Assembly: GCF_002093745.1 (NCBI RefSeq)
Contig: NZ_MTSB01000010.1
Coordinates: 1 to 64,000 of the forward strand
Length of the DNA stretch: 64,000 nucleotides
Origin: Pseudomonas graminis
GTDB lineage: Bacteria > Pseudomonadota > Gammaproteobacteria > Pseudomonadales > Pseudomonadaceae
Direction of reading: 5' to 3'
Shown here: piece after piece, positions 19,921 to 30,747 of the stretch
Numbering within the stretch: position 1 is the stretch's first letter
How the letters are laid out: each line of letters begins with the position of its first letter
Position numbers and translations under genes: made by a program
The notes under the pieces: model-generated
Database searches by the model: none
What the model was told of the DNA's origin: nothing
What the model saw: only the letters and a program-made list of their open reading frames with translations

Positions 19921-20723
19921 CCGAGCACTACCAACACCGGGCGCGCAAGCGCTTCGGGCAGAACTTCCTGCACGACGCAGGCGTTATCGACAAGATCCTG
20001 CGTGCCATCCGCAGCAAACCTGAAGACCGCCTGCTGGAAATCGGACCAGGCCAGGGCGCACTGACCGAGGGGCTGCTCGACAGCGGCGCCCGACTGGATG
20101 TGGTCGAACTGGACAAGGACCTGATCCCGATCCTGAACAGCCAGTTCGCCAGCAAGCCCAACTTCAACCTGCATCAGGGCGATGCGCTGAAGTTCGACTT
20201 CAACAGCCTCGGCGCCGAGCCTCGCAGCCTGCGTGTGGTCGGTAACCTGCCGTACAACATCTCGACACCGCTGATTTTTCACCTGCTGCAGAACGCCAGC
20301 CTGATTCGCGACATGCACTTCATGCTGCAGAAGGAAGTGGTCGAGCGCATGGCTGCCGGCCCTGGCGGCGGCGACTGGGGTCGTCTGTCGATCATGGTTC
20401 AGTACCATTGCCGCGTGGAGCATCTGTTCAACGTCGGGCCAGGTGCCTTCAATCCGCCTCCCAAGGTGGACTCGGCCATTGTCCGTCTGGTCCCGCACGA
20501 AACACTGCCACACCCTGCCAAGGACCACCGCGTGCTGGAGCGGGTTGTACGTGAAGCGTTCAATCAGCGTCGCAAGACCTTGCGCAACACGCTCAAGCTG
20601 TTGCTCAGCAGCGATGAAATTACAGCTTCCGGCGTCGACGGCAGCCTGCGCCCCGAGCAGCTGGACCTGGCCGCATTTGTTCGTCTGGCAGACACGCTCA
20701 GCGAAAAAGTCATGACGGAGTGA
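19917..20723 (+). CDS. rsmA: 16S rRNA dimethyladenosine transferase
   Basis: Dimethylates A1518 and A1519 of 16S rRNA (KsgA). 268 residues. The SAM-binding motif I is [11 protein letters not shown] near residue 42, preceded by [10 protein letters not shown]; the catalytic motif IV is NLPYNIST near residue 113. The ATG overlaps the pdxA stop by four bases. Loss of function gives kasugamycin resistance in other bacteria. Confidence 0.96.
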   Translation: MTEHYQHRARKRFGQNFLHDAGVIDKILRAIRSKPEDRLLEIGPGQGALTEGLLDSGARLDVVELDKDLIPILNSQFASKPNFNLHQGDALKFDFNSLGAEPRSLRVVGNLPYNISTPLIFHLLQNASLIRDMHFMLQKEVVERMAAGPGGGDWGRLSIMVQYHCRVEHLFNVGPGAFNPPPKVDSAIVRLVPHETLPHPAKDHRVLERVVREAFNQRRKTLRNTLKLLLSSDEITASGVDGSLRPEQLDLAAFVRLADTLSEKVMTE

Positions 20724-20835
20724 GTCTCAGGGCACGTAAACGGTTTTATCCGTCGTCATTTCCCGGCGACTTGTCCTAGACTGTTCTACCTGCCGCACAC
20801 GCCCTTTTTTCGCTTTCGCTTTCAAGGTCTCCTGC

Positions 20836-21216
20836 ATGTCCGATTCTCGTTACAAGGTCGACGTCAAAGTCGTCACACGCTTCCTTGCAGAACAGTCGCA
20901 AACCGATCAGAACCGCTTTGCTTTCGCCTACACCATCACCGTTCACAACAACGGTGAACTGCCTGCCAAGCTGCTGTCCCGACACTGGGTCATCACCAAC
21001 GGTGATGGTCACGTCGAAGAAGTACGCGGCGAGGGTGTTGTGGGCCAGCAACCGCTGATCAAGGTTGGCGACAGCCATACCTACAGCAGCGGCACGGTGA
21101 TGACGACCATGGTCGGTACCATGCAGGGCACCTATCAGATGCTGGCCGAAGACGGTAAACGCTTCGATGCGGTCATTGCTCCGTTCCGGCTGGCCGCTCC
21201 AGGCTCGCTGCACTGA
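20836..21216 (+). CDS. apaG: ApaG protein (CO2+/MG2+ efflux-associated, DUF525)
   Basis: 126-residue fibronectin-III-like beta-sandwich protein. The conserved core reads [41 protein letters not shown] and [16 protein letters not shown]. Its exact biochemical role is unsettled; binding of pyrophosphate-containing nucleotides has been suggested for the family. It is placed, as in most gammaproteobacteria, between rsmA and apaH, and its stop overlaps the apaH start by one base. Confidence 0.95.
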   Translation: MSDSRYKVDVKVVTRFLAEQSQTDQNRFAFAYTITVHNNGELPAKLLSRHWVITNGDGHVEEVRGEGVVGQQPLIKVGDSHTYSSGTVMTTMVGTMQGTYQMLAEDGKRFDAVIAPFRLAAPGSLH

Positions 21217-22118
21217 TGTCAGTTTACGCCGTCGGTGACCTGCAGGGCTGTCTTGAGCCCTTGAAGTGCCTGCTGGAACATGTTCATTTCGATCCGGACC
21301 AGGATCGACTCTGGCTGGTAGGCGACCTGGTCAACCGCGGTCCTCAGTCGCTGGAAACCCTTCGATACCTGTACAACATCCGCGAATCGCTGGTCTGCGT
21401 GCTCGGAAATCATGACCTGCACCTGCTTGCCGCTGCCCGTAACGCTGAGCGCCTTAAAAAAGGCGACACACTGCGCGAGATTCTGGACGCCCCGGATCGG
21501 GAAGCACTGCTGGGCTGGCTGCGCCAACAGAAACTCATGCATTACGATGAAAGCCGCAACGTCGCCATGGTTCATGCCGGCATCGCCCCGCAGTGGTCGC
21601 TGAAAAAAGCGCTGAAGTACGCCGCCGAAGTTGAACAGGCGCTTCAGGACGACCAGTCCTATGGTGCCTTCCTTGATGGCATGTACGGCAACGAACCGGC
21701 CAAATGGGACAGCAACTTGAGCGGCGTGACGCGATGGCGGGTGATCACCAACTGTTTCACGCGCATGCGCTTCTGCACCCGCGACGGCAAACTCGACCTC
21801 AAGAGCAAGGAAGGTGTCGGCACCGCGTTACCTGGCTATGCGCCCTGGTTCAGTCACGAGAGCCGCAAGACTCGCGAGGTGAACATCATCTTCGGTCACT
21901 GGGCCGCTCTTGAAGGCCGCTGCGACGAGCCGGGAGTCTTTGCGCTGGACAGCGGCTGTGTATGGGGCGGCGCCATGACGCTGCTCAACGTCGACACGCT
22001 TGAACGTCATCACTGCAATTGCGATGCTGTCGGCAACGCCGCCCCCGGGCAGATTGTCAGCATGCAGCCGGGCGTCGCAGACACTCAGCAACCTCAGGCC
22101 CAGGAGCCCCAGCAATGA
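21216..22118 (+). CDS. apaH: Diadenosine tetraphosphatase
   Basis: Hydrolyses Ap4A symmetrically to two ADP and can remove Np4 caps from RNA. 300 residues, slightly longer than E. coli ApaH because of a Gln-rich tail. Metallophosphatase motifs are intact: [22 protein letters not shown] and [10 protein letters not shown] in the first 75 residues, and [10 protein letters not shown] later. The start overlaps the apaG stop and the stop overlaps glpE. Confidence 0.95.
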   Translation: MSVYAVGDLQGCLEPLKCLLEHVHFDPDQDRLWLVGDLVNRGPQSLETLRYLYNIRESLVCVLGNHDLHLLAAARNAERLKKGDTLREILDAPDREALLGWLRQQKLMHYDESRNVAMVHAGIAPQWSLKKALKYAAEVEQALQDDQSYGAFLDGMYGNEPAKWDSNLSGVTRWRVITNCFTRMRFCTRDGKLDLKSKEGVGTALPGYAPWFSHESRKTREVNIIFGHWAALEGRCDEPGVFALDSGCVWGGAMTLLNVDTLERHHCNCDAVGNAAPGQIVSMQPGVADTQQPQAQEPQQ

Positions 22119-22435
22119 CCGATTTCAAACGTATTCCGCCTGACCAGGCCAAAGCGCTGCGCGATCAGGGCGCCGTGCTGGTCGATGTTCGCGATGCGCA
22201 AGCGTTTCAGAGCAATCGCATTCCTGACGCCGTGCATCTGGACAATCACTCGATTGCAGACTTCATCCGCGAGGCAGACCTCGACAAGCCTCTGCTCGTG
22301 GTCTGCTATCACGGCAACTCCAGTCAAAGCGCCGCGGCTTACCTGGTAGGCCAGGGCTTCTCCGACGTGTACAGCGTGGACGGCGGTTTTGAGCTGTGGC
22401 GCACGACTTACCCCGAAGAAACCGTGCAAGGCTGA
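22115..22435 (+). CDS. glpE: Thiosulfate sulfurtransferase (single-domain rhodanese)
   Basis: Transfers sulfane sulfur from thiosulfate to cyanide or thiol acceptors. 106 residues, a single rhodanese domain. The active-site loop CYHGNSS carries the catalytic Cys near residue 66, and [19 protein letters not shown] is the N-terminal CH2-type motif. The ATG at 22115 overlaps the apaH stop (ATGA). It closes the lptD-to-glpE gene run. Confidence 0.94.
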   Translation: MTDFKRIPPDQAKALRDQGAVLVDVRDAQAFQSNRIPDAVHLDNHSIADFIREADLDKPLLVVCYHGNSSQSAAAYLVGQGFSDVYSVDGGFELWRTTYPEETVQG

Positions 22436-22461
22436 TACAAAATATTTTTCTGACAGCGGAT

Positions 22462-22478
22462 CCCGCGTTCTACGCGGG
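22462..22478. terminator. Small hairpin in the glpE-yeaG gap
   Basis: CCCGCGT-TCT-ACGCGGG is a perfect 7-bp stem 26 bases after the glpE stop. It is not followed by a T-run, so it is a weak terminator candidate. The rest of the 285-base gap (22436-22720) should hold the yeaG promoter. A CTATCCT near 22545-22551 loosely resembles a stationary-phase sigma factor -10, which would fit the known RpoS control of this operon in E. coli, but this is a guess. Confidence 0.35.
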
Positions 22479-22720
22479 CTTGCGCGCCATCTGACGAACG
22501 GTCCCCCCCTCTTCTCGCGCATCCCTTCTTTATCTTTCCGAATCCGAACTATCCTTAGCCTAGGCCATCCGTATTCAGGGGAGAGCCGGTACACCGGCGC
22601 GTGGGTTATCGGTAGCTATTATTAAGGTGTTCTGGGGGGTAAACAGTGACCGAGTGATCGGCTGCTGCCAGCATCGACTGAGATCCGCCGCCGGCTCTAC
22701 GTATCGAGCGAGGTGACGTC

Positions 22721-24643
22721 ATGAGCATATTCAGCCACTTCCAACAACGCTTTGAAAGCACACGACAGGAAGAGCTCTCGCTACAGGAGTATCTAGAGCT
22801 CTGTAAACAGGATCGCAGCGCCTACGCCTCTGCCGCAGAACGTCTGCTGCTGGCCATTGGTGAGCCCGAGCTGGTGGACACGTCCGTCAACTCGCGATTA
22901 TCGCGAATATTTTCCAACAAGGTCATACGCCGCTATCCGGCCTTTGCGGACTTCCACGGGATGGAAGAATGCATCGACCAGATCGTTTCGTATTTCCGCC
23001 ATGCCGCCCAAGGCCTGGAAGAAAAGAAACAAATCCTCTACCTGCTCGGCCCGGTTGGCGGTGGTAAATCGTCCCTGGCCGAAAAGCTTAAACAACTCAT
23101 CGAAAAAGTCCCTTTCTACGCCATCAAGGGCTCACCGGTTTTCGAGTCGCCGCTGGGCCTGTTCAATGCCACTGAAGACGGCGCGATTCTGGAAGAGGAT
23201 TTCGGAATTCCGCGACGTTACCTGAGCACGATCATGTCGCCTTGGGCGACCAAGCGTCTGGCCGAATTCGGGGGCGACATCAGCCAGTTCAAGGTCGTCA
23301 AGCTCTACCCTTCGATCCTCAATCAGATCGCGGTGGCGAAAACCGAGCCGGGAGACGAGAACAACCAGGACATTTCCGCGCTGGTCGGTAAGGTCGATAT
23401 CCGCAAGCTCGAAGAATATCCACAAAATGACGCCGATGCTTATAGCTACTCCGGCGCACTGTGCCGTGCCAACCAGGGCATGATGGAATTCGTCGAGATG
23501 TTCAAGGCGCCCATCAAAGTCCTGCACCCGTTACTGACGGCGACCCAGGAAGGTAACTACAACAGCACCGAAGGGCTGGGGGCGATCCCGTTCACCGGCA
23601 TTCTGCTGGCCCACTCCAACGAATCGGAATGGCACAGCTTCCGCAACAACAAGAACAACGAAGCGTTCATCGACCGTATCTACATCGTAAAGGTGCCGTA
23701 CTGCCTGCGCGTCAGCGATGAGATCAAGATCTACGACAAACTGCTGTTCAACAGTTCGCTGGCCAAGGCGCATTGCGCGCCCGACACCCTGAAAATGCTT
23801 GCGCAGTTCACCACGCTCTCTCGCCTCAAGGAGCCGGATAACTCCAACATCTACTCCAAGATGCGTGTGTATGACGGCGAGAACCTGAAAGACACTGACC
23901 CCAAAGCCAAGTCGATTCAGGAATACCGGGACAGCGCAGGCGTCGACGAAGGCATGAACGGCCTGTCTACCCGCTTTGCGTTCAAGATCCTGTCCAAGGT
24001 CTTCAACTTCGATCCGCACGAAATCGCCGCCAACCCGGTCCACCTGCTGTACGTGCTGGAACAGCAGATCGAACAGGAGCAGTTCCCTGCCGAAACCCGC
24101 GAGCGTTACCTGCGGTTCATCAAGGAATACCTGGCACCGCGCTACATCGAGTTTATCGGCAAGGAAATCCAGACGGCGTACCTGGAGTCGTACAGTGAAT
24201 ACGGTCAGAACATCTTCGACCGCTACGTGCTGTATGCAGACTTCTGGATTCAGGATCAGGAGTACCGCGATCCCGAGACCGGCGAGATTCTCAACCGCGT
24301 GGCTTTGAACGAGGAACTGGAGAAGATCGAGAAACCGGCAGGCATCAGCAACCCGAAAGATTTCCGCAACGAGATCGTCAACTTCGTATTGCGTGCCCGC
24401 GCCAACAACAATGGCAAAAACCCGACCTGGCTCAGCTACGAGAAGCTGCGTGTGGTGATCGAGAAGAAAATGTTCTCCAACACCGAGGACCTCCTGCCGG
24501 TCATCAGCTTCAACGCCAAGGCCAGCAAAGAGGACCAACAAAAGCACAACGACTTCGTGACTCGAATGGTCGAGAGGGGCTATACGGACAAACAGGTTCG
24601 CCTGCTTTCCGAATGGTATCTGCGCGTGCGCAAGTCGCAATAA
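22721..24643 (+). CDS. yeaG: PrkA-type AAA+ serine protein kinase
   Basis: 640 residues, the usual size for PrkA/YeaG, a cytoplasmic protein kinase active in stationary phase and nitrogen starvation. The N-terminal AAA+ domain has Walker A in LGPVGGGKSSLAEKL near residue 110. The C-terminal PrkA domain (after about residue 390) includes the SIQEYRD and EGMNGLSTRFAFKILSK regions. The start has a good ribosome site (GAGGTGACGTC before ATG). It leads the yeaG-yeaH-spoVR cluster, whose products are thought to work together in stress survival. Confidence 0.94.
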   Translation: MSIFSHFQQRFESTRQEELSLQEYLELCKQDRSAYASAAERLLLAIGEPELVDTSVNSRLSRIFSNKVIRRYPAFADFHGMEECIDQIVSYFRHAAQGLEEKKQILYLLGPVGGGKSSLAEKLKQLIEKVPFYAIKGSPVFESPLGLFNATEDGAILEEDFGIPRRYLSTIMSPWATKRLAEFGGDISQFKVVKLYPSILNQIAVAKTEPGDENNQDISALVGKVDIRKLEEYPQNDADAYSYSGALCRANQGMMEFVEMFKAPIKVLHPLLTATQEGNYNSTEGLGAIPFTGILLAHSNESEWHSFRNNKNNEAFIDRIYIVKVPYCLRVSDEIKIYDKLLFNSSLAKAHCAPDTLKMLAQFTTLSRLKEPDNSNIYSKMRVYDGENLKDTDPKAKSIQEYRDSAGVDEGMNGLSTRFAFKILSKVFNFDPHEIAANPVHLLYVLEQQIEQEQFPAETRERYLRFIKEYLAPRYIEFIGKEIQTAYLESYSEYGQNIFDRYVLYADFWIQDQEYRDPETGEILNRVALNEELEKIEKPAGISNPKDFRNEIVNFVLRARANNNGKNPTWLSYEKLRVVIEKKMFSNTEDLLPVISFNAKASKEDQQKHNDFVTRMVERGYTDKQVRLLSEWYLRVRKSQ

Positions 24644-24653
24644 AAGCAGGTGT

Positions 24654-24751
24654 CAGCTTCAAGCTATCGGCTGCAGGCGAACAGCGGTCAGGCCTCCATT
24701 CCGGGGCTGAAAGAGCATTCGTTTGCAGCTTGAAGCTTACAACTTGAAGCT
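24654..24751. repeat. AGCTTGAAGCT-type dispersed repeat
   Basis: The yeaG-yeaH gap holds repeated AGCTTCAAGCT / AGCTTGAAGCTT words: CAGCTTCAAGCT near 24654-24665 and GCAGCTTGAAGCTTACAACTTGAAGCT near 24725-24751. They could pair with each other to form a long hairpin inside the operon mRNA. The same words occur at 3349-3388. Confidence 0.55.
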
Positions 24752-24765
24752 CCCCGGAGGGGCCT

Positions 24766-26037
24766 ATGAGCTATGTGATCGACCGACGTCTCAATGGCAA
24801 GAACAAGAGCACGGTAAACCGACAGAGGTTTCTGCGTCGTTATCGTGACCATATCAAGAAGGCGGTGGAGGAAGCTGTCAGCCGGCGATCCATTACAGAC
24901 ATGGAACACGGCGAACAGATCAGCATCCCCGGGCGCGACATCGACGAACCGGTGCTGCACCATGGTCGTGGCGGCAAGCAGACGGTCGTCCATCCCGGCA
25001 ACAAGGAATTCACCACCGGCGAGCACATCGCCCGCCCACAAGGCGGCGCTGGCGGCAAAGGGCCTGGCAAGGCAGGCAACTCCGGCGAAGGCATGGATGA
25101 GTTTTCGTTTCAGATCACTCAGGAAGAGTTTCTTGAGTTCATGTTCGAAGACCTCGAACTGCCGAATCTGGTCAAACGCAACCTGACCGGCACGGACACG
25201 TTCAAAACAGTGCGGGCCGGGATTAGCAACGAAGGTAACCCTTCCCGCATCAACATTATTCGCACCCTGCGCTCCGCCCATGCGCGACGCATTGCGCTGT
25301 CTGGCAGCAGTCGTGCAAAGCTCCGGGAGTCGATCAGCGAACTTGAGCGCATGAAGCGCGAAGAACCCGACAATTTTGGCGACATTCAGGAGCTGGAAGT
25401 AGACATAGAGAAGTTGAAAGCGCGCATTCGTCGTGTGCCCTACCTCGACACCTTCGACCTCAAATACAACCTGCTGGTCAAGCAACCCAACCCCAGTTCC
25501 AAAGCCGTCATGTTCTGCCTGATGGACGTTTCCGGCTCCATGACCCAGGCAACCAAGGACATCGCCAAACGGTTCTTCATCCTGCTGTACCTGTTTCTCA
25601 AGCGTAACTACGACAAAATCGAGGTCGTGTTCATTCGCCACCACACCAGTGCCCGCGAAGTGGACGAAGAAGAGTTTTTTTACTCACGGGAAACCGGCGG
25701 CACGATCGTTTCAAGCGCCCTGAAACTGATGCAGGAGATCATGGCGGCACGCTACCCGACCAGCGAATGGAACATCTACGCAGCTCAGGCTTCGGACGGC
25801 GACAACTGGAACGATGACTCGCCCATCTGCCGCGAGATCCTGACCAAACAGATCATGCCTTTCGTGCAGTACTACACGTACGTGGAAATCACGCCGCGTG
25901 AACATCAGGCCCTGTGGTACGAATACGAGCGTATCGGTGACGAGTTCGCCGACACCTTCGCCCAGCAGCAGCTGGTCTCTGCCGGTGATATCTATCCGGT
26001 ATTCCGCGAACTCTTCCAGCGAAGGTTAGTGTCATGA
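24766..26037 (+). CDS. yeaH: YeaH/YhbH family protein (DUF444)
   Basis: 423 residues. It opens with the typical [21 protein letters not shown], then has a Gly-rich linker ([19 protein letters not shown], about 85-105) and a C-terminal von Willebrand A-like domain. The metal-site motif MDVSGSM is near residue 248. Partner of the YeaG kinase in stress and nitrogen-starvation responses; its biochemical function is not established. The ribosome site is CCCCGGAGG. The stop overlaps spoVR by four bases. Confidence 0.93.
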   Translation: MSYVIDRRLNGKNKSTVNRQRFLRRYRDHIKKAVEEAVSRRSITDMEHGEQISIPGRDIDEPVLHHGRGGKQTVVHPGNKEFTTGEHIARPQGGAGGKGPGKAGNSGEGMDEFSFQITQEEFLEFMFEDLELPNLVKRNLTGTDTFKTVRAGISNEGNPSRINIIRTLRSAHARRIALSGSSRAKLRESISELERMKREEPDNFGDIQELEVDIEKLKARIRRVPYLDTFDLKYNLLVKQPNPSSKAVMFCLMDVSGSMTQATKDIAKRFFILLYLFLKRNYDKIEVVFIRHHTSAREVDEEEFFYSRETGGTIVSSALKLMQEIMAARYPTSEWNIYAAQASDGDNWNDDSPICREILTKQIMPFVQYYTYVEITPREHQALWYEYERIGDEFADTFAQQQLVSAGDIYPVFRELFQRRLVS

Positions 26038-27596
26038 CCGCCAGAGAGCAGAAACGCCAACCCCTTTCCACCGGGTCAGAGTGGACGTTCGAACTGATTC
26101 GGGCCTACGACCGGGAAATCGGCAGAATCGCCGAGCGGTATGCCCTGGATACTTATCCCAATCAGATCGAGGTGATCACGGCCGAGCAGATGATGGATGC
26201 CTATGCCTCGGTGGGCATGCCGCTGGGTTATCACCACTGGTCTTACGGCAAGCACTTCCTCAGCACTGAAAAATCCTACTCGCGAGGCCAGATGGGTCTG
26301 GCCTACGAGATCGTGATCAACTCCGACCCATGTATCGCCTACCTGATGGAAGAAAACACCATCTGCATGCAAGCGCTGGTTGTCGCTCATGCCTGCTACG
26401 GGCACAACAGTTTCTTCAAGGGCAACTACCTGTTCCGCACCTGGACCGACGCCAGCTCGATCATCGATTATCTGGTGTTCGCCAAGCAGTACATCATGCA
26501 GTGCGAAGAACGCCACGGGATCGATGCGGTGGAAGACTTGCTCGACTCCTGCCACGCGCTGATGAACTACGGAGTGGACCGGTACAAACGCCCGTACCCG
26601 ATTTCTGCCGAAGAAGAGCGGCGCCGACAGAAGGACCGTGAAGAGCATCTGCAACGACAGATCAACGATCTTTGGCGCACCATTCCGAAGAACGCCGACA
26701 AAGGCAACAAAGAGGATAACGCTCGCTTCCCTGCCGAACCTCAGGAAAACATTCTTTATTTCATCGAAAAGCACGCACCGTTGCTGGAGCCCTGGCAGCG
26801 TGAAGTGGTGCGAATCGTACGCAAGATTGCGCAGTATTTTTACCCCCAGCGCCAGACCCAAGTGATGAACGAAGGCTGGGCGACGTTCTGGCACTACACG
26901 CTGATGAATGACCTGTATGACGAGGGGCTTGTTACCGACGGCTTCATGATGGAGTTCCTGCAGTCGCACACCAGCGTGATCTATCAGCCCGGTTTCGACA
27001 GTCCGTATTACAGCGGTATCAACCCTTATACCCTCGGGTTTGCCATGTATCAGGACATCAGAAGGATGTGCGAACACCCCACTGATGAGGATCGGCAGTG
27101 GTTCCCGGAAATTGCCGGGACCGACTGGCTGACAGCGATCAAGTTTGCGATGGGCAGTTTCAAGGATGAGAGTTTCATCCTTCAGTACCTGTCACCCAAG
27201 GTCATTCGCGACCTCAAGCTGTTCAGCATCATGGATGACGATCAGAAAGAAGACCTGGTTGTGCCTGCAATTCACGATGAAAACGGTTACCGGACCATCC
27301 GCGAAATTCTCGCTGCCCAGTACAACCTTGGCAATCGGGAACCCAACATACAGATCTACAGCATTGATCGCCGCGGCGACCGCTCACTGACCCTGCGCCA
27401 CCAGCAGCACAACCGCAAACCGCTGGGCGAATCGACAGATGAGGTGCTCAAGCACTTGCATCGGTTGTGGGGTTTTGACATCCACCTGGAAACCCTTCAG
27501 GGCGATGAGGTGGTCAAAGTCCATCATGTACCACCAAAAGGCGAGCATGCCGACAGTGAATATCCCCGGCGTGATTTGGCGGTTGTACACCTTTAA
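26034..27596 (+). CDS. spoVR: SpoVR family protein
   Basis: 520-residue homologue of E. coli YcgB and Bacillus SpoVR. Typical blocks are visible: [49 protein letters not shown] (His/Cys-rich) and [20 protein letters not shown]. It overlaps yeaH by four bases and is the third member of the cluster. In Proteobacteria the three-gene set is linked to stationary-phase adaptation; the molecular function is unknown. Confidence 0.93.
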   Translation: MTAREQKRQPLSTGSEWTFELIRAYDREIGRIAERYALDTYPNQIEVITAEQMMDAYASVGMPLGYHHWSYGKHFLSTEKSYSRGQMGLAYEIVINSDPCIAYLMEENTICMQALVVAHACYGHNSFFKGNYLFRTWTDASSIIDYLVFAKQYIMQCEERHGIDAVEDLLDSCHALMNYGVDRYKRPYPISAEEERRRQKDREEHLQRQINDLWRTIPKNADKGNKEDNARFPAEPQENILYFIEKHAPLLEPWQREVVRIVRKIAQYFYPQRQTQVMNEGWATFWHYTLMNDLYDEGLVTDGFMMEFLQSHTSVIYQPGFDSPYYSGINPYTLGFAMYQDIRRMCEHPTDEDRQWFPEIAGTDWLTAIKFAMGSFKDESFILQYLSPKVIRDLKLFSIMDDDQKEDLVVPAIHDENGYRTIREILAAQYNLGNREPNIQIYSIDRRGDRSLTLRHQQHNRKPLGESTDEVLKHLHRLWGFDIHLETLQGDEVVKVHHVPPKGEHADSEYPRRDLAVVHL

Positions 27597-27651
27597 GCTG
27601 TAGAGCGGTGAATATTAATTATCCGCCCTTGATTCGGTTTTGGCCTCCACG

Positions 27652-27681
27652 AGCGCGACGCAAGGTTTATCCTGTCGCGCT
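27652..27681 (+). promoter_or_regulatory. Hairpin in the cca 5' region
   Basis: AGCGCGAC (27652-27659) and GTCGCGCT (27674-27681) form a perfect 8-bp stem with a 14-base loop, ending 14 bases before the cca ATG and next to its ribosome site (ACGGAGG). It could act as the spoVR terminator or as a translational control hairpin; nothing in the sequence decides between these. Confidence 0.35.
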
Positions 27682-27695
27682 TACGGAGGTTTTTT

Positions 27696-28925
27696 ATGCA
27701 GATTTATAAAGTTGGCGGTGCAGTACGCGATCGCCTGCTGGGGCAACCCGTTACAGATATCGATTGGGTGGTGGTGGGCGCCAGTACCGAGGAGATGCTG
27801 GTCAAGGGCTATCGCCCGGTCGGCACAGACTTCCCGGTGTTCCTGCACCCGCTGACCAATGAGGAATACGCCTTGGCGCGCACCGAGCGCAAAAGCGGTG
27901 TGGGCTATGGCGGCTTTGTTTTTCACGCCAGCCCCGAGGTGACCCTTGAGCAGGACCTGATCCGTCGCGACCTGACCATCAACGCGATGGCCGAAGACAA
28001 GGACGGCAATCTGACCGACCCTTACAACGGGCAGCGGGACCTGGAAGCGCGAATATTGCGTCACGTTTCACCCGCATTCGCCGAAGATCCGCTCAGAGTC
28101 CTGCGCGTCGCCCGGTTTGCGGCACGTTACGCCGGTCACGGCTTCACCATCGCCTCCGAGACGATGGACCTGATGCGACAGCTTAGTGAATCGGGCGAAC
28201 TCAAGGCCCTCACCGCCGAGCGAAGCTGGAAGGAAATCTCTCGCGCCCTCATGGAGGACCAGCCTCAGGTTTTCATCCAGGTGCTGCATGACTGCGGTGC
28301 GCTCGGCGAATTGATACCGGAAGTCGAAGCGCTGTTTGGCGTCCCGCAACCAGCAGCCCATCACCCTGAAATAGACACCGGCGTGCATGTTCTCAGCGTG
28401 CTTGAGCAGTCTGCGATTCACAAACACCCACTGACCGTGCGCTGGGCCTGCCTGTTGCACGATCTCGGCAAAGGGCTGACACCCGAATCCGAATGGCCTC
28501 GCCATATCGCTCACGAACACAAAGGCCTGCGCCCGATAAAAGCAGTCAACGAGCGCTTTCGCGTGCCCAAGGAATGCCAGGAGCTGGCGCTGCTGGTCGG
28601 TCAATATCACACTCACGGGCACCGGGCGCTGGAACTGAAGCCCTTGACCTTGCTGGAGTTGCTGCACAGCTTCGACGTCTATCGTCGGCCGCAGCGGTTC
28701 GAAGAGTTCATTGCCGCCTGCGAGATGGATGCACGAGGCCGCCACGGTTTCGAACAGCGCAGTTATCCACAGGCCGACTACCTGCGCGGCGCAGCACACG
28801 CCGCCCGAACCGTGTCAGTACAACCGCTGCTGGAGCAAGGCCTCAAGGGCAAGGAACTGGGCGATGCGCTGAAGAACGAGCGTCTGAAGGCGCTGAAAGC
28901 GTACAAGGCGGAGCAGATGGCCTGA
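27696..28925 (+). CDS. cca: CCA tRNA nucleotidyltransferase
   Basis: Adds or repairs the 3'-CCA of tRNAs. 409 residues, a gammaproteobacterial class II enzyme. The nucleotidyltransferase head has [10 protein letters not shown] and the metal pair in DIDWVVVG near residue 22; [12 protein letters not shown] and the neck region with [12 protein letters not shown] follow. The C-terminal HD phosphohydrolase domain shows LLHDLGKG near 255. It is preceded by a strong ribosome site (GGAGG). Confidence 0.96.
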   Translation: MQIYKVGGAVRDRLLGQPVTDIDWVVVGASTEEMLVKGYRPVGTDFPVFLHPLTNEEYALARTERKSGVGYGGFVFHASPEVTLEQDLIRRDLTINAMAEDKDGNLTDPYNGQRDLEARILRHVSPAFAEDPLRVLRVARFAARYAGHGFTIASETMDLMRQLSESGELKALTAERSWKEISRALMEDQPQVFIQVLHDCGALGELIPEVEALFGVPQPAAHHPEIDTGVHVLSVLEQSAIHKHPLTVRWACLLHDLGKGLTPESEWPRHIAHEHKGLRPIKAVNERFRVPKECQELALLVGQYHTHGHRALELKPLTLLELLHSFDVYRRPQRFEEFIAACEMDARGRHGFEQRSYPQADYLRGAAHAARTVSVQPLLEQGLKGKELGDALKNERLKALKAYKAEQMA

Positions 28926-29020
28926 CTTACGCGCGCGAGCTATCGCTGCGACGCTCATCGTTATACACAAGCCCCAGAACGCCTGGAATAGAGGGCTTAC
29001 AGGCTTCTGACAGAAGAGCA

Positions 29021-29108
29021 TGGGAGCGAACTTGTTCGCGAAAGGGCCGTGACATCCGCTGAAGATGTATCGCCCAGAATAAAGCTTTCGCGAACAAGTT
29101 CGCTCCCA
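29021..29108. repeat. BIME: inverted REP pair
   Basis: TGGGAGCGAACTTGTTCGCGAAAG (29021-29044, 24 bases) is repeated exactly as its reverse complement at 29085-29108, with a 40-base centre. Each arm has the REP core CGAACTTGTTCG. It lies between the convergent ends of cca and folK. The same core appears near 53250 and 53680. Confidence 0.8.
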
Positions 29109-29200
29109 CGGACTCCGGGCAGAATCAAAAGCGGACTGACGCTCCAGCGTGATAGCGCAGCCCTGGAAGCTCTGCGGTTGAACTGGAAAGCGAGACAACC

Positions 29201-29725
29201 TTAGCTGCGCAGCAAATGCTCAGGCGTCAACTCTACCCCACGCCACTCAAATGCAACCGGCCAAAGCTGCTGGTCAATCTGCGCATCCGCCCACAACTTG
29301 CTGAACGACAGGCCTACCCCCGGATGCAGGCGTTCGGGGGCAATCAGTGCAAGTGGGCGCAAAACGAAGGCATTTTTGAGAATTTCCGCCCTAGGCAAAA
29401 TCAGCCCATCAAAGTTGCCGACCTGTTCCCCGTACAACAGCACATCGATGTCCAGCGGCAGGCCTACACGGTCAGGCGCGTAACGCCCGTTGTCCGCCTC
29501 GATGAATTTCAGTCGGCGATCCAGCTCCGTCAGTGGCAAATCGGTCAGTGCCGAAACCACCAGATTGAAAAACGGCCCGCTCTTGATGCCCACGGCATGG
29601 CTCTCGAAAACCGGCGAGCAACGCATGTCGGTCAAAAAGCCATCCAGCGCATCAAGCCCCGCCTGCAGGTGCCGTTCACGCTCGATATTGCTCCCCAGGC
29701 CGAGGAAGATCCGGGTCAGCGACAT
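29201..29725 (-). CDS. folK: 2-amino-4-hydroxy-6-hydroxymethyldihydropteridine pyrophosphokinase
   Basis: Transfers pyrophosphate from ATP to 6-hydroxymethyl-7,8-dihydropterin in folate synthesis. 174 residues. Family signatures include the opening IFLGLGSNIERERHL, FFNLVVSALTDLP and the R(Y)APDRVGLPLDIDVLLYG block holding the two metal-binding Asp residues. It overlaps the folB stop region by ten bases, so the two folate genes are coupled. Confidence 0.94.
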   Translation of the reverse strand: MSLTRIFLGLGSNIERERHLQAGLDALDGFLTDMRCSPVFESHAVGIKSGPFFNLVVSALTDLPLTELDRRLKFIEADNGRYAPDRVGLPLDIDVLLYGEQVGNFDGLILPRAEILKNAFVLRPLALIAPERLHPGVGLSFSKLWADAQIDQQLWPVAFEWRGVELTPEHLLRS

Positions 29726-30069
29726 CCGCGCTCGATCTCCACGCCTACACCGGCAGCGGCGGCAACGGCGCCGGGCTTGGTCAGTTTCAAGCGCAGCCAG
29801 GGAATGGTGAATTCGCTCATCAGCACTTCGGCCAGACGTTCAGCGAACGTCTCGACCAATTGAAACTGCGCGTGCTCGGCGAACGCCTGAATACGCGTCG
29901 AGACACTGGCGTAGTCGAGCGCCTTGCTCAGGTCGTCGCCCGCCGCGGCAGGCCGATTGTCCCAGGCAAAACTGAGGTCCAGACGCAGGCACTGACGGAT
30001 GCCACGTTCCCAGTCATACGCGCCGATGACGGTATCCACCTCAAGGCCCTCGATGAAAACTCTGTCCAA
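29716..30069 (-). CDS. folB: Dihydroneopterin aldolase
   Basis: Converts 7,8-dihydroneopterin to 6-hydroxymethyl-7,8-dihydropterin, the substrate of FolK next door. 117 residues. It opens [20 protein letters not shown] with the catalytic Glu/Tyr region; [28 protein letters not shown] and the late [10 protein letters not shown] follow. Divergent from plsY. Confidence 0.94.
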   Translation of the reverse strand: MDRVFIEGLEVDTVIGAYDWERGIRQCLRLDLSFAWDNRPAAAGDDLSKALDYASVSTRIQAFAEHAQFQLVETFAERLAEVLMSEFTIPWLRLKLTKPGAVAAAAGVGVEIERGCR

Positions 30070-30143
30070 GCACTACTCTCCACTGCACGACAAGGGCGCG
30101 ATGCGCCGTTAGAATCAGGGCATCCTCGCCCGGAATGGTTAGC

Positions 30144-30713
30144 ATGTTTTGGTCACTGGCGGCTTTCGCCTACCTGCTTGGCTCACTGTCCTTTGCCATC
30201 CTGCTCAGCCGCCTCAGCGGCAGCCCGGACCCGCGCGCCAGCGGTTCCGGCAATGCCGGCGCCACCAACATGTTGCGTCTGGCCGGGAAAAAGCTGGCCA
30301 TACTGACCCTGCTCGGCGACCTCTGCAAAGGCCTGATTCCGGTATTGCTTGCCGGCACCTTGGGGCTTGATCCCTCTCAGCAAGGCTGGATCGGCGTCTG
30401 CGCAGTGCTCGGCCATCTGTTTCCGCTGTACTTTCGGTTCCGCGGCGGCAAAGGCGTTGCAACGGCCGCCGGTGTGTTACTGGGGCTTTACCCGCCCGCA
30501 GCAGCCCTGGCGGTAGTCGCCTGGCTGCTGACGTTTTACCTGACCCGTACCAGCTCGCTCGCGGCGCTGATCGCTACACCCCTGACACTGCCATTACTGG
30601 CCTGGCAGGAGCCGCACGCCTTGTTGCCGATGAGCGTGTTGACCCTGCTCATCGTCTGGCGCCATCGCGGCAATCTACGCGACCTGCTGGCCGGGCGCGA
30701 ACGGCATTTCTGA
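30144..30713 (+). CDS. plsY: Glycerol-3-phosphate acyltransferase PlsY
   Basis: Inner-membrane enzyme that moves an acyl group from acyl-phosphate to glycerol 3-phosphate, the first step of phospholipid synthesis. 189 residues from the ATG at 30144; an in-frame ATG three codons earlier exists, but the chosen start gives the family length and begins directly with the first membrane helix. Conserved loops are visible: [12 protein letters not shown] near residue 36 and [13 protein letters not shown] near residue 100. About five membrane segments. Confidence 0.94.
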   Translation: MFWSLAAFAYLLGSLSFAILLSRLSGSPDPRASGSGNAGATNMLRLAGKKLAILTLLGDLCKGLIPVLLAGTLGLDPSQQGWIGVCAVLGHLFPLYFRFRGGKGVATAAGVLLGLYPPAAALAVVAWLLTFYLTRTSSLAALIATPLTLPLLAWQEPHALLPMSVLTLLIVWRHRGNLRDLLAGRERHF

Positions 30714-30747
30714 GCAACGACACGAAAACCACCGCCCTCGCATGCCT

